A DNA stretch of 64,000 nt from Methylorubrum populi (GTDB taxonomy: Bacteria; Pseudomonadota; Alphaproteobacteria; Rhizobiales; Beijerinckiaceae), in assembly GCA_020741775.1 (NCBI GenBank), contig DYYG01000058.1, positions 1 to 64,000 of the forward strand. The letters are read 5' to 3'. This document shows, piece after piece, positions 51,165-62,047 of this stretch (positions within the stretch are counted from its first letter, which is position 1; each line of letters starts with the position of its first letter). The notes beneath the pieces are model-generated. The model did no database searches. It saw only the letters and a list, made by a program, of their open reading frames with translations, and was not told the DNA's origin. A program made the translations under genes and the position numbers.

Positions 51165-52436
51165 GTGGTTGCTGCCCTCGGGCTTCCGCTCAACCTCTTC
51201 ACCTGGATCATCGCCGGTCTGGCGACGCTCGGCGTGATCCTGCGACCGTTCTCCTGGCCGGAGGCGATCTGGGCCGTCGCCGGAGCGGTTCTCCTGGTCG
51301 CCCTCGGGCTGCTGCCCTGGCCGGCGGCGCTGGAGGGCGTCGCCAAGGGGACCGACGTCTATCTCTTCCTCGTCGGCATGATGCTGCTGTCGGAGATCGC
51401 CCGGAAGGAGGGGCTGTTCGACTGGCTCGCCGCCCATGCGGTGCGGGCCGCCCGGGGCTCGGCCACGCGCCTGTTCCTGCTCGTCTACGTCGTCGGAACG
51501 GTCGTCACGATCTTCCTGTCGAACGATGCCTGCGCCGTGGTGCTGACGCCCGCCGTCTTCGCCGCCACCAAGGCGGCCGGGGTGAAGCAGCCGCTGCCCT
51601 ACCTGTTCATCTGTGCCTTCATCGCCAACGCGGCGAGCTTCGTGCTGCCGATCTCGAACCCGGCCAACCTCGTCGTGTTCGCCGAGAACATGCCGCCGCT
51701 CACCCGCTGGCTCGCCACCTTCACCCTTCCCTCGATCCTGGCGATCGTGACGACCTATGTCGTGCTGCGCCTGACCCAGAACGCCCGGCTGCACGGCGAG
51801 ACGGTGGCGACGGAGATCGACACGCCGAACCTGTCCCTCGGCGGCAAGGTCGCGGGCGCCGGCATCGTCCTCACCGGTGCGGCGCTGATCGGCGCCTCCG
51901 CCGCCGGGATCGAACTCGGCCTGCCGACCTTCGTCGCCGGCCTCGCGACGACGCTGGTCGTGATCCTGATCAACCGCGGCGGCCTCGTCGAGGTCGCCAA
52001 GGACGTGTCCTGGGGCGTGCTGCCGCTGGTCGCCGGCCTCTTCGTCCTGGTTGAGGCCCTGGAAAAGACCGGCGTGCTGACCCTGCTCGCCGACCTGCTG
52101 AAGCGCGCCGCGCAAGCCGATCCCGCCGCGACTGCCTGGGCCGGGGGGGCGGTCGTCGCCTTCGGCTCGAACCTCGTCAACAACCTGCCGGCGGGCCTGC
52201 TGGCCGGGGCGGCGGTGCAGGCGGCCCATGTGCAGGAGAAGGTGGCCGGCGCGATCCTGATCGGCGTCGATCTCGGCCCGAACCTCTCCGTCACCGGATC
52301 GCTCGCAACGATCCTCTGGCTCACCGCGATCCGCCGCGAGGGCGAAGACGTATCGGCCTTCGCCTTCCTGAAGCTCGGCTTGCTCGTGATGCCGCCGGCC
52401 CTCGTCCTGGCACTGGCCGCCCTGATCCTCGTCTGA
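51165..52436 (+). CDS. ArsB-type arsenite permease / anion transporter
   Basis: A 423-residue inner-membrane protein of the ArsB/NhaD (IT) superfamily, starting at GTG 51165. About ten hydrophobic segments are visible, with FLVGMMLLSEIARKEGLFDWL, TIFLSNDACAVVLTPAVFAA and SNPANLVVFAENMPPLTRWL typical of ArsB, and NNLPAGLLAGAAVQAAHVQ in the second half. No arsR or arsC neighbours are present, so arsenite specificity is tentative. It is 29 bases from the next gene in the same direction. Confidence 0.82.
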   Translation: MVAALGLPLNLFTWIIAGLATLGVILRPFSWPEAIWAVAGAVLLVALGLLPWPAALEGVAKGTDVYLFLVGMMLLSEIARKEGLFDWLAAHAVRAARGSATRLFLLVYVVGTVVTIFLSNDACAVVLTPAVFAATKAAGVKQPLPYLFICAFIANAASFVLPISNPANLVVFAENMPPLTRWLATFTLPSILAIVTTYVVLRLTQNARLHGETVATEIDTPNLSLGGKVAGAGIVLTGAALIGASAAGIELGLPTFVAGLATTLVVILINRGGLVEVAKDVSWGVLPLVAGLFVLVEALEKTGVLTLLADLLKRAAQADPAATAWAGGAVVAFGSNLVNNLPAGLLAGAAVQAAHVQEKVAGAILIGVDLGPNLSVTGSLATILWLTAIRREGEDVSAFAFLKLGLLVMPPALVLALAALILV

Positions 52437-52465
52437 ACGCCCGTCGAACCGGAGGTGCTGTCCCC

Positions 52466-53395
52466 GTGAACGCCGCCCTGCTCTATCCCTTCATCATCGT
52501 GGCGGGCGCCCTCCAGGCGCTCGGCAATTCCATGAACGCGCAGCTGCGCGGGCGGCTCGTGAACCCGTTCCTCGCGGCCTCCGTCTCCTTCCTGCCGATC
52601 GTCTTCGTCTTCGCGACCCTGTTCATCGTGATGCCGACACCCCTGCCGGGCCTCGACACGCTCGCCTCCATGCCGTGGTACGCGCCCCTCGGCGGCGTGG
52701 CCGGCGCGGTGGCGGTGTTCGGCGGTCTCGCCTTCGTCGACAAGGTCGGGGCCGGCCCGTTCAACGGCCTGACGCTGACCGCCAACATCCTGACCTCGCT
52801 GGCCATGGATTCCCTCGGCCTGTTCGGCCTGCAAGGCGGCGGCTTCAAGCTCATGCCCTGGCTCGGCGGTCTGCTCATGGCGATCGGGGTGACGTTCATC
52901 GCCCGCGTCACGCCGGATAAGGGCAAGGAGAAAGAGGCGGGGCACGGCCTCAACCCGAGGTTGCTCTACCCCTTCATCGTCGTGGCCGGCGCGCTCCAGG
53001 CCATCGGCGTCGTCTGGAACGCGCAGCTGCGCGGCGCGCTGGTGAATCCGTGGCTCGCGGCCCTCGTGTCGTTCCTGCCCGTGGTCTTCGTCTTCGTGCT
53101 GGTCTTCCTGCTGCGCCCGAAGCCGCTGCCGCAGCGCAGTGACATCGAAGGCGTGCGCTGGTGGATGCCCCTGGCCGGCCTGACCGGCGCCGTGGCGGTG
53201 TTCGCCGGCCTGCTGTTCGTCGACAAGGTGGGGGCGGGTGCCTTCAACGGGCTCCTCATCACCGCCAACCTGCTGACCTCGGTGGCGCTCGATCATTTCG
53301 GCTGGGTCGGCATGAAGCAGGTGCGGGCCGGCGCCTCGCGGATCGGCGGGGCCGCGCTGATGGTGGCGGGGATCGTGCTCATCTCGGTGTTCTGA
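52466..53395 (+). CDS. DMT transporter with two fused DUF606/YdcZ units
   Basis: A 309-residue membrane protein, starting at GTG 52466. It is built from two copies of the same 145-residue unit: LLYPFIIVAGALQALGNSMN at residue 5 and LLYPFIVVAGALQAIGVVWN at about 168; NAQLRGRLVNPFLAASVSFL and NAQLRGALVNPWLAALVSFL; VDKVGAGPFNGLTLTANILT and VDKVGAGAFNGLLITANLLT. YdcZ/DUF606 proteins are normally one such unit. The substrate is unknown. It is 26 bases before the TAXI-like gene. Confidence 0.88.
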   Translation: MNAALLYPFIIVAGALQALGNSMNAQLRGRLVNPFLAASVSFLPIVFVFATLFIVMPTPLPGLDTLASMPWYAPLGGVAGAVAVFGGLAFVDKVGAGPFNGLTLTANILTSLAMDSLGLFGLQGGGFKLMPWLGGLLMAIGVTFIARVTPDKGKEKEAGHGLNPRLLYPFIVVAGALQAIGVVWNAQLRGALVNPWLAALVSFLPVVFVFVLVFLLRPKPLPQRSDIEGVRWWMPLAGLTGAVAVFAGLLFVDKVGAGAFNGLLITANLLTSVALDHFGWVGMKQVRAGASRIGGAALMVAGIVLISVF

Positions 53396-53421
53396 GGAGG
53401 CGAGGCCCGAGGCCCGGAACG

Positions 53422-54802
53422 ATGCAGGCCCATGTGACGTGGATGTTCTCCAGGGGCGCGCTGCTCGTCGCGGCGGTCGCGGTGCTGGCGGCCGGAGCGG
53501 GCGCGGCTTGGTATCTGCTGCAGGCGACCGTCCTGACCGTCGCGGTCGCGCCACGGGACGGGACAGAGCCCGAGCTGATCAAGGCCTATGCCGACGCGTT
53601 GGATGCCGGCGGCGAAGGCGTGCGGTTCAAGATCCTGTCCTTCGACGACGTGCGCGAGAGCGCCACCGCCCTTCAGGACGGGAGGGCCGACCTCGCGGTC
53701 GTCCGCCCGGACGTCCTGCTTCCGACCAACGGGCTGACGCTCGCGATCCTGCGCGACCAGGCGATGATCATCGCCTCACCCGATCAGGCCGCCATTAAGA
53801 GCTTCCCCAAGCTTGCCGGCAAACGGCTCGGCATCGCCGCGCACCGGGACGCGGATTTCACCCTGATCAAGAACCTGCTCGGCTATTACGGCCTCGGGCT
53901 GGAACTGGATCAGCCCCACGGAGCGGCACGCGACCGGAGCGTTCAACTCGTCAGGGTCGATCAGGAGAATGTCGCCGCCGCCTTCCGGGAGCGGCGCATC
54001 GATGCCTTCGTCAGCATCATCGCGCCCTCCGCTCCGAAGGCGCTCGCCATCGTCGGCGCGGTCCGTTCCGTCGCCCGGTCCGGCCGGGTGGAGTTCGTCG
54101 CGGTCGAGGACGATGGCGCCGTGATCGAGCGCTTCCCGAGGCTTCAATCGGTGACCGTGCCGGGCGGCCTGTTCGGCGGCGACCCGAAGCTGCCCTCCGA
54201 CGACGTGAAGACCATCGGGGCGTCCTACCGGCTGATGGCGCGCGCCACCCTGAGCCGGGTCATCGCCGCCGACGTCACCCAGCATCTGTTCGAGAAGCGG
54301 ACGGCGGCAGCGGCCGTGACGGATGCCGCCGAGTACATCCAGTCGCCCGCCTACGAGACGACGGCGGCGGCCACCAGTGCGCGCATTCCGATCCATCCCG
54401 GCGCCATCGATTACTACGAGCGGGAGCAGCACGGCTTCGTCGAACGCTATGGCGACACGCTCTACCTGCTCGGCGCCATCGCCGGCGGCCTCGTCTCGGT
54501 GCTGGCCTGGATCCGCCAGCGCCTCACCGGGCTACGGCGGGAGCGGATCGACGACATCGTGGATCGGCTGCTCGACGTGATCGGGCAGGCACGTGCGTCG
54601 CGCGATCCGGCGGAGCTCGACGTCCTGGCCTCCGAGGTCGATGCCCTGGCCGCCGACGCGGTGCGGGACGCCCGCCAGCGCGACACGGATGACCGCACGA
54701 TGTCGGCGGTCGGCATCGCCGTCGAGACGGCGCGGGCGACCCTGTTGGAGGCGCGGGCCCGAGCCACCCGCGGAAGTGCCACGCCGCAGGATCCGCCGAC
54801 CC

Positions 54803-54819
<17 letters not shown>
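53422..54819 (+). CDS. TAXI-type (TRAP) solute-binding-like protein with two membrane segments
   Basis: A 465-residue protein. The ATG chosen gives one N-terminal membrane segment (about 10-33: ALLVAAVAVLAAGAGAAWYLL), a TAXI-type binding domain (TVAVAPRDGTEPELIKAYAD, LRDQAMIIASPDQAAIKSFP, AAFRERRIDAFVSIIAPSAP), a second segment near residues 350-372 (TLYLLGAIAGGLVSVLAWI), and a helical C-terminus. The longer upstream frame is inside the preceding gene. No TRAP membrane subunits are nearby. It ends inside the convergent kinase gene (17-base overlap). Confidence 0.75.
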
Positions 54820-56490
<1,671 letters not shown>

Positions 56491-56494
<4 letters not shown>

Positions 56495-57993
56495 GGCGCG
56501 TCCGTATCCATCAGATCCGTTCCATCGCCCGGCAGCAAGACCGGGACACCGCGCAGGATGCCTTGGAACCCGCGCAGGGGCTCGCCGACGCGCAGGCCGG
56601 TGCCGCTGATCCGGTACTCGCGGATTGTATCCTCGTGCGCGCCCATGCGCTTCTTCACCACCGAAATCGCGCGCCGCACCTGCCCGCGCGCCTCGAAGTA
56701 GCGCAGCAGCATGACCGTGTCGGCTAGATAGGTAATGTCGACCGGGCTCTGCATGTCACCGACGAGACCGTGCTGGGCGATCGTCAGGAAGGTCGTGGCG
56801 CCCTGCCGGTTCAGGTATTGCAGCAGCTCGTGCATGTGCAGGATCAGCGCCATCTCCTCCGGCATCGCCGCCTGGTAGCCGTTGAGGCTGTCGATCACGA
56901 CGGTCTTGGCCTGGGCCTCATCGACCTGACGGCGCACGAGATGGGCGAATTCCCCAGGCGAAAGCTCGGCCGCGTCCACTTGAGTGATGGTCAGCAGACC
57001 CCGGTCGCGCAAGCCGGCGAGGTCGAAGCCCATGGCCCGGGTGCGTTCCAGCATCAGTCCGAGCTCCTCATCGAAGACGAACATCGCCGATTTCTCGCCC
57101 CGGGTCGCCGCGGCCACGACGTATTGGATCGTGATCAGGGATTTGCCGGTTCCCGCCGGCCCGAGCACGAGGGTGCTCGATCCGGTCTCGATGCCACCGC
57201 CGAGGAGCGCATCCAAGGCGGGCACGCCGCTCTTCAGCCGCTCGTGCCGGAAGCTGGTTTTGTGCTCCAGAGAGACGAGGCGCGGGAAGACCTGCACGCC
57301 GCCGGTGGAAATGCAGAAATCGTGGTAGCCGCCGCGGAAGCGCTGGCCGCGATACTTCAGGACCCGCAGGCGCCGCCGTTCCGCGCCGTAGGCGGGAGCG
57401 AGTTCCTCGAGACGGATCACCGCGTGGGCGACGCTGTGAACCGATTTATCGGCGCTGTCGGAGGTGAGATCGTCGAGCAGCAGCACCGTGCTGCCGTGGC
57501 GCGAGAAGTAGTGTTTCAGTGCCAGGATCTGCCGGCGGTAGCGCAGGGAATCGCCGGCCAGCAGGCGGATCTCGGAGAGGCTGTCGAGCACGACGCGGCT
57601 CGGCTTCAGCGACTCGATCTGTTCGAAGATCGCCTTGGTCGTCTCGCCGAGTTCGAGATCGGAGGAATAGAGCAGGCTCTGCTGCTGTTCGGCGTCGAGC
57701 AGACTTTCGGGCGGAAGCAGCTCGTAGATCGTCAGCGCGTCGTCGATTTCCCACCCATGCGAGCGCGTGGTCTCACTCAGTTCCTCCCGCGTCTCGGAGA
57801 GGCTGATATAGAGGCCGCGCTCGCCGGCCGCCGCGCCGGCGAGCAGGAATTGCAGGGCGATGGTCGTCTTGCCGGTGCCGGGATTGCCCTCCAGCAGGTA
57901 GAGGCGGTTGCGCGTGAACCCGCCGCCGAGCACGTCGTCGAGACCGGATACGCCGAGGGCGGCTTTGCCGGTCGGTTCAGCGGGTGCGGGCAT
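56491..57993 (-). CDS. KaiC-like double-ATPase (RecA/RAD55 superfamily)
   Basis: A 500-residue protein with two RecA-like ATPase domains. Domain 1 has the Walker A EGNPGTGKTTIALQFLLAGA and Walker B VVLDSLSEIRLL. Domain 2 has LGPAGTGKSLITIQYVVAAA and VVIDSLNGYQAAMP. KaiC-family proteins form hexamers and can autophosphorylate. No KaiA or KaiB gene is near. The gene lies between an orphan HigA-type gene, which it overlaps by 17 bases, and the hybrid kinase, which it overlaps by 4, so the three are probably co-transcribed. Confidence 0.92.
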
Positions 57994-58318
57994 GTCCGGT
58001 CAGCTCGGTCTTGAGGGCGGCGGGCAGGGAATGGGCGGGGATACCAGGCAGAATCGCGGCGAGTTCGGTCGCGGCCCGGGCGAGATCGTGCGTCTGCTGC
58101 AGGCTCAGCCAGAAGTCTCCCGGTAAGCCGGAGAGGCGACCGAGACGGACCGCCATGTCCGGCGTGACGGCAGCGGTACCGGCCAGGACGCGGTGCAGGG
58201 TCTGGCGGCAGACGCCCAGCTCGCGCGAGGCCCTGGTCACGGACAGGCCGAGACCCGGCAGAACTTGCTCGCGCAGCACGGCTCCGGGATGCGGCGGCGC
58301 AGATCGCGAGTTGGGCAC
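57977..58318 (-). CDS. HigA-type XRE antitoxin-like regulator
   Basis: A 113-residue protein starting at GTG (VPNSRSAPPHPGAVLREQVL) with the HigA pattern HPGAVLREQVLPGLGLSVTR, an HTH (ASRELGVCRQTLHRVLAGTA) and PDMAVRLGRLSGLPGDFWLS, LQQTHDLARAA. The much longer upstream frame overlaps the convergent transporter gene and is not credible. No higB-like toxin is visible upstream (58319-58531) or downstream, so it may act as a regulator of the kaiC-like operon that it overlaps. Confidence 0.8.
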   Translation of the reverse strand: MPNSRSAPPHPGAVLREQVLPGLGLSVTRASRELGVCRQTLHRVLAGTAAVTPDMAVRLGRLSGLPGDFWLSLQQTHDLARAATELAAILPGIPAHSLPAALKTELTGHARTR

Positions 58319-58531
58319 AATCGATCTCCGATGCGGAGCTGTAACGTCGGGCGCGACAGATACCAAGCCGGGTTTCGGGAAAGTGATTGTGAACCCGCCG
58401 CGATCCAAAGGCGCAGGGCCCGTGCATTCCGGCTCCTCGGTTCTTGACCGGCCCGTGCGGCTGCGACAGCGGTCGCTCGATAAGAGATGCTCGCGGTCGG
58501 CCGGTCGCCGACCAAAGGAAGGAACCTGATC

Positions 58532-59941
58532 ATGGCGGATGCCGTCCTCACCGGTTCCGCACGACCCGAGGACGCGCACCGCCCTCCCCCGGCCCCGGTG
58601 ACGCTCCGGCAGGCGCTGCCTGTCTGGATCCGGGTCGCCGCGCTGTCGTTCGGCGGTCCGGCCGGTCAGATCGCGGTGATGCACCGTATTCTGGTGGAGG
58701 AGCGGCGCTGGGTATCCGAGAGCCGATTCCTGCATGCTCTGAATTTCTGCACCCTGCTGCCGGGTCCCGAGGCCCAGCAGCTCGCCACCTATATCGGCTG
58801 GCTGATGCACGGCATCCGGGGCGGGCTCGTCGCCGGCGGCCTGTTCGTGCTGCCGGGCCTCGTCGCCATCATGGGCCTGAGCTGGGTCTACGCGCTCTAC
58901 GGTAAGGCCGGCCTCGTCGCCGGCCTGTTCTTCGGGCTCAAGGCCGCGGTGCTCGCCATCGTGACCCAGGCGATTCTGCGCATCGGCCGCAGGGCTCTGA
59001 AGGGGCCGGCGATGGTGGCCCTCGCGGCGGCCTCCTTCGTCGGCATCTTCCTTCTCGACATCCCCTTCCCCCTCATCGTGCTGGCGGCCGGCGTGATCGG
59101 CTATCTCGGCGGCCGGGCCGGGGCGCAGCCGTTCACGACGGCCGGCGTTCACGGCGCATCGGTCGCGGATGACGGCGGCCCCTATCTCATCGGCGAGGAG
59201 GAGCATCCGCAGGAGCGGGCCTCGCGGGGCCGGGCCCTGGGGGTCGCCGGAATCTGGGCCGCGCTCTGGCTGGCGCCCGTCTTCGCCACCGTCGCCCTGC
59301 TCGGTCCGGACGATGTCTTCTCCCTGATCGCCGTGTTCTTCTCGAAGATGGCGATGGTCACCTTCGGCGGCGCCTATGCCGTGCTGAGCTACGTCGCGCA
59401 GCAGGCGGTGGAGCATTACGGATGGCTCCGGCCCGGCGAGATGCTCGACGGCCTCGGCATGGCGGAGACGACGCCGGGCCCGCTGATCATGGTCACCCAA
59501 TTCGTGGGCTTCCTCGCGGCCTATCGGGCACCGGGCGCGCTGCCGCCCCTGCTCGCGGGAACGCTCGGCGGGCTGTTGACGACCTGGGTGACCTTCGCCC
59601 CCTGCTTCCTCTGGATCTTCGCCGGCGCCCCGTTCATCGAGCGTCTGCGCGGCAACCGGGCCCTGGCCGGCGCACTCTCGGCCGTCACCGCGGCGGTGGT
59701 CGGCGTGATCCTCAATCTCGCGGTCTGGTTCGCGCTGCACACGATCTTCGCCGAACTGCGCCCGTTCACCGCCGGTCCGATCCGGATCGACCTGCCTGTG
59801 CCGGCAAGCCTCGATCCCTGGGCTTTCGCCCTGACCGCGGCGGCGCTTGTCGCGACCTTCGCACTCAGGCTCGGCATGCTGCCGACACTCGCGGCCTGCT
59901 CCTGCGCCGGCATCCTGCTGCATTGGGCCGGATGGGCCTGA
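58532..59941 (+). CDS. chrA: Chromate transporter (ChrA family, two-domain form)
   Basis: A 469-residue inner-membrane protein that exports chromate, of the long ChrA type. Each half has the CHR signature: AALSFGGPAGQIAVMHRILV and MVTFGGAYAVLSYVAQQAVE, and also LPGPEAQQLATYIGWLMHGI and TPGPLIMVTQFVGFLAAYRA. ATG 58532 follows AAGGAAGG; the in-frame start 45 bases before is less likely. No chrB regulator is nearby. A strong hairpin follows the stop. Confidence 0.92.
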   Translation: MADAVLTGSARPEDAHRPPPAPVTLRQALPVWIRVAALSFGGPAGQIAVMHRILVEERRWVSESRFLHALNFCTLLPGPEAQQLATYIGWLMHGIRGGLVAGGLFVLPGLVAIMGLSWVYALYGKAGLVAGLFFGLKAAVLAIVTQAILRIGRRALKGPAMVALAAASFVGIFLLDIPFPLIVLAAGVIGYLGGRAGAQPFTTAGVHGASVADDGGPYLIGEEEHPQERASRGRALGVAGIWAALWLAPVFATVALLGPDDVFSLIAVFFSKMAMVTFGGAYAVLSYVAQQAVEHYGWLRPGEMLDGLGMAETTPGPLIMVTQFVGFLAAYRAPGALPPLLAGTLGGLLTTWVTFAPCFLWIFAGAPFIERLRGNRALAGALSAVTAAVVGVILNLAVWFALHTIFAELRPFTAGPIRIDLPVPASLDPWAFALTAAALVATFALRLGMLPTLAACSCAGILLHWAGWA

Positions 59942-59970
59942 AGCGCGGCGGGTCACTCACGAAAGCAGAC

Positions 59971-59994
59971 GGGCGGCGGATCTCTCCGCCGCCC
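59971..59994. terminator. Bidirectional hairpin terminator between chrA and exaF
   Basis: GGGCGGCGGA (59971-59980) pairs with TCCGCCGCCC (59985-59994) around a TCTC loop, in the 72 bases between convergent stop codons. No T-tract, but its position between two 3' ends makes termination likely. Confidence 0.65.
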
Positions 59995-60013
59995 GCCCCA
60001 ATGACCGTCCGGC

Positions 60014-61777
60014 TCAGCGCGAGGCGAGAGCCTTCGGCAGCTTGAAGGCCCAGAAGCTGCCGCCCTGGTTGATGCCCGTGGTGGCCTTGGCCACCTCGCC
60101 GCCCCAGAGCGGAACCGCACCACCCCAGCCGGCGGCGACGCCGACCCACTGCTCCCCGTCCTGCTCCCAGGTGATCGGTGAGGCGACCACGCCGGTGCCG
60201 ACCTGGAACTTCCAGACTTCCTCGCCGGTCTTGGCGTCGAAGGCCTTGAGGAAGCCCTCCGGCGTGCCGGTGAAGACGAGGTTGCCGGCAGTCGTCAGAA
60301 CGCCCGCCCAGAGCGGAGCCTTGTTCTTGTACTCCCACACCACCTTCTTGGTGGCCGGATCGATCGCCTTGAGCGAGCCGATATGGTCCTCGAAGGTCGG
60401 CTTGATGGTGAAGCCGGCGCCGAGATAGGCGGCGCCCTTCTTGTAGTTCACCGGCTCGTTCCAGATATCCATGCCCCACTCGTTGGAGGGCACGTAGAAC
60501 AGCTTGGTATCCTGGCTGTAGGCGATCGGGTTCCAGTTCTTGCCGCCGAGGAAGCCCGGCGTCGCGTAGACCGACTTGCCCTTCTTGCCGTCCTCGGATT
60601 TGGCCGGATCGCCGGGGCGGAAGGCATCGTCGTAGATCGGGCGGCCGTTCTCGTCGATGCCCTTGGCCCAGTTGATGTTCGAGACGAACGGCGTCGCCGA
60701 GATGAACTTCCCGTTGGTCCGGTCGAGGACGTAGAAGAAGCCGTTACGGTCGGCGGTGGCGCCGGCCTTCACGGTCTTGCCGTCCTTCTCCATCTCGAAG
60801 GGCACGAATTCGTTGACGCCGTCGAAGTCCCAGCCGTCATGCGGCGTGGTCTGGAAGCCCCAGACGATCTCGCCGTTATCGGGGTTGATGGCGAGGCGCG
60901 AGGCCGACCACTTGTTGTCGCCCGGGCGCAGAGCCGAGTTCCACGGGCCGGGATTGCCGGTGCCGAAATAGATCAGGTTCAGTTCGGGATCGTAGGTGCC
61001 GCCGAGCCAGGTGGCACCGCCGCCGAACTTCCAGGTGTCGCCCGGCCAGCTCTCGTTGACCTTGCCGGTCATGGTCGAAGGCTTGCCGTTGAGCTCGCCG
61101 ACATGGCCCTCGATGACGGGCCGCTTCCACACCACCTCGCCGGTCTCGGCATCGCGGGCCTCGACCCGGCCGACCACGCCGAACTCACCGCCCGACACGC
61201 CGGTGATGATCTTGCCCTTCACGATGATCGGGGCGGCGGTGTAGCTGTAGCCGGACTTGAAGTCGTCGATGTCCTTGCGCCACACGACCTTGCCGGTCTT
61301 CTGGTCGAGCGCGACCAGCTTGGCGTCGAGCGTGCCGAAATAGACCTTGTCCTTGTACAGGGCGGCGCCGCGGTTCACCACGTCGCAGCAGGGCAGGATG
61401 CCCTCCGGCAGGCGGGCATTGTATTCCCACTTCTTCTCGCCGGTGCGCGCATCGACGGCATAGAGGCGCGAATACGAGCCGGTGACGTAGAGCACGCCGT
61501 CCTTGACCAGCGCCTGGCTCTCCTGGCCGCGCTGCTTCTCACCGCCGAAGGAAAACGACCAAGCGGGAACGAGGCCCTTGATGTTGTCGCGGTTGAGCGT
61601 CTTCAGCGGGCTGAAGCGCTGGGCCTTGGGCCCGAGGCCGTAGGTGACGACGTCTTCCGGGGTCTTGGCGTCGTTGAGGATGTCCTGCTCGGTCACCTCG
61701 GCCAGGGCCGGCAGGGCGAGGCCGACGCTGAGGGCGGCGAAGCCCACGGCCGTCAGAAACTGGTTCCGCACTCTCAT
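60014..61777 (-). CDS. exaF: PQQ-dependent ethanol dehydrogenase, lanthanide type (ExaF-like)
   Basis: Periplasmic quinoprotein that oxidises ethanol (and other primary alcohols) with PQQ and a metal; 587 residues including a signal peptide (MRVRNQFLTAVGFAALSVGL, cleavage near ALA-EV). The vicinal Cys pair is in GILPCCDVVNRG. Metal and catalytic residues visible are Glu198 (SGGEFG), Asn275 (FGTGNPGPWN), catalytic Asp317 and Asp319 in HDGWDFDGVN. Asp319 is the extra acidic residue that marks lanthanide-dependent enzymes; calcium enzymes have a non-acidic residue there. The sequence differs from XoxF1 and is closer to ExaF/PedH-type. It follows the cytochrome and binding-protein genes but has 270 bases of own upstream sequence. 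Confidence 0.88.
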   Translation of the reverse strand: MRVRNQFLTAVGFAALSVGLALPALAEVTEQDILNDAKTPEDVVTYGLGPKAQRFSPLKTLNRDNIKGLVPAWSFSFGGEKQRGQESQALVKDGVLYVTGSYSRLYAVDARTGEKKWEYNARLPEGILPCCDVVNRGAALYKDKVYFGTLDAKLVALDQKTGKVVWRKDIDDFKSGYSYTAAPIIVKGKIITGVSGGEFGVVGRVEARDAETGEVVWKRPVIEGHVGELNGKPSTMTGKVNESWPGDTWKFGGGATWLGGTYDPELNLIYFGTGNPGPWNSALRPGDNKWSASRLAINPDNGEIVWGFQTTPHDGWDFDGVNEFVPFEMEKDGKTVKAGATADRNGFFYVLDRTNGKFISATPFVSNINWAKGIDENGRPIYDDAFRPGDPAKSEDGKKGKSVYATPGFLGGKNWNPIAYSQDTKLFYVPSNEWGMDIWNEPVNYKKGAAYLGAGFTIKPTFEDHIGSLKAIDPATKKVVWEYKNKAPLWAGVLTTAGNLVFTGTPEGFLKAFDAKTGEEVWKFQVGTGVVASPITWEQDGEQWVGVAAGWGGAVPLWGGEVAKATTGINQGGSFWAFKLPKALASR

Positions 61778-61884
61778 GTGGCATGTCCTCCGTCGTACCG
61801 GACCCGGTTTTCCGTGATCCGCGGGGCTTTGCTGTCACACCTGAATCGGCGGAAGGCCCCTTGGAGTTGAAGCGTAGAGTGCTT

Positions 61885-61922
61885 CTCAAAAATCGCTTAT
61901 TGGCCTTTGGTCGAATTTTGAG
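61885..61922. promoter_or_regulatory. Inverted repeat upstream of exaF
   Basis: CTCAAAAATCG (61885-61895) and CGAATTTTGAG (61912-61922) form an 11-base inverted repeat with one mismatch and a 16-base spacer, about 108-145 bases before the exaF start. CGTTTC/GAAACG (61923-61939) forms another small one beside it. The 270-base region has no gene, so these are candidate regulator sites. Confidence 0.45.
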
Positions 61923-62047
61923 CGTTTCCTGTCGAAACGATCGATCAGCCACTCACCTGCATCGTCGCTGCGCTCCTTTCCAAGCAAATCGGGCGGCGCA
62001 ACCTGTTCCCGTCAGGTCGCACCGTCCCGCTTGCTTCAGGCAACCGC

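Noticed and set aside
51755..53554. 599-codon minus-strand frame opposite the ArsB-type and DUF606 genes
   Set aside because: Arg/Asp/His-rich shadow; the internal repeats it shows are the complement of the DUF606 duplication.
58319..58531. A higB toxin gene upstream of the HigA-like gene
   Set aside because: No frame in this interval resembles a RelE/HigB toxin; the HigA-like gene appears orphan.
60014..61777. Calling the PQQ dehydrogenase a XoxF1-type methanol dehydrogenase
   Set aside because: The extra Asp is shared, but the N-terminus (VTEQDILNDAKTPEDVVTYG) and overall sequence are those of ExaF/PedH-type ethanol dehydrogenases, and no methanol-specific genes are beside it.
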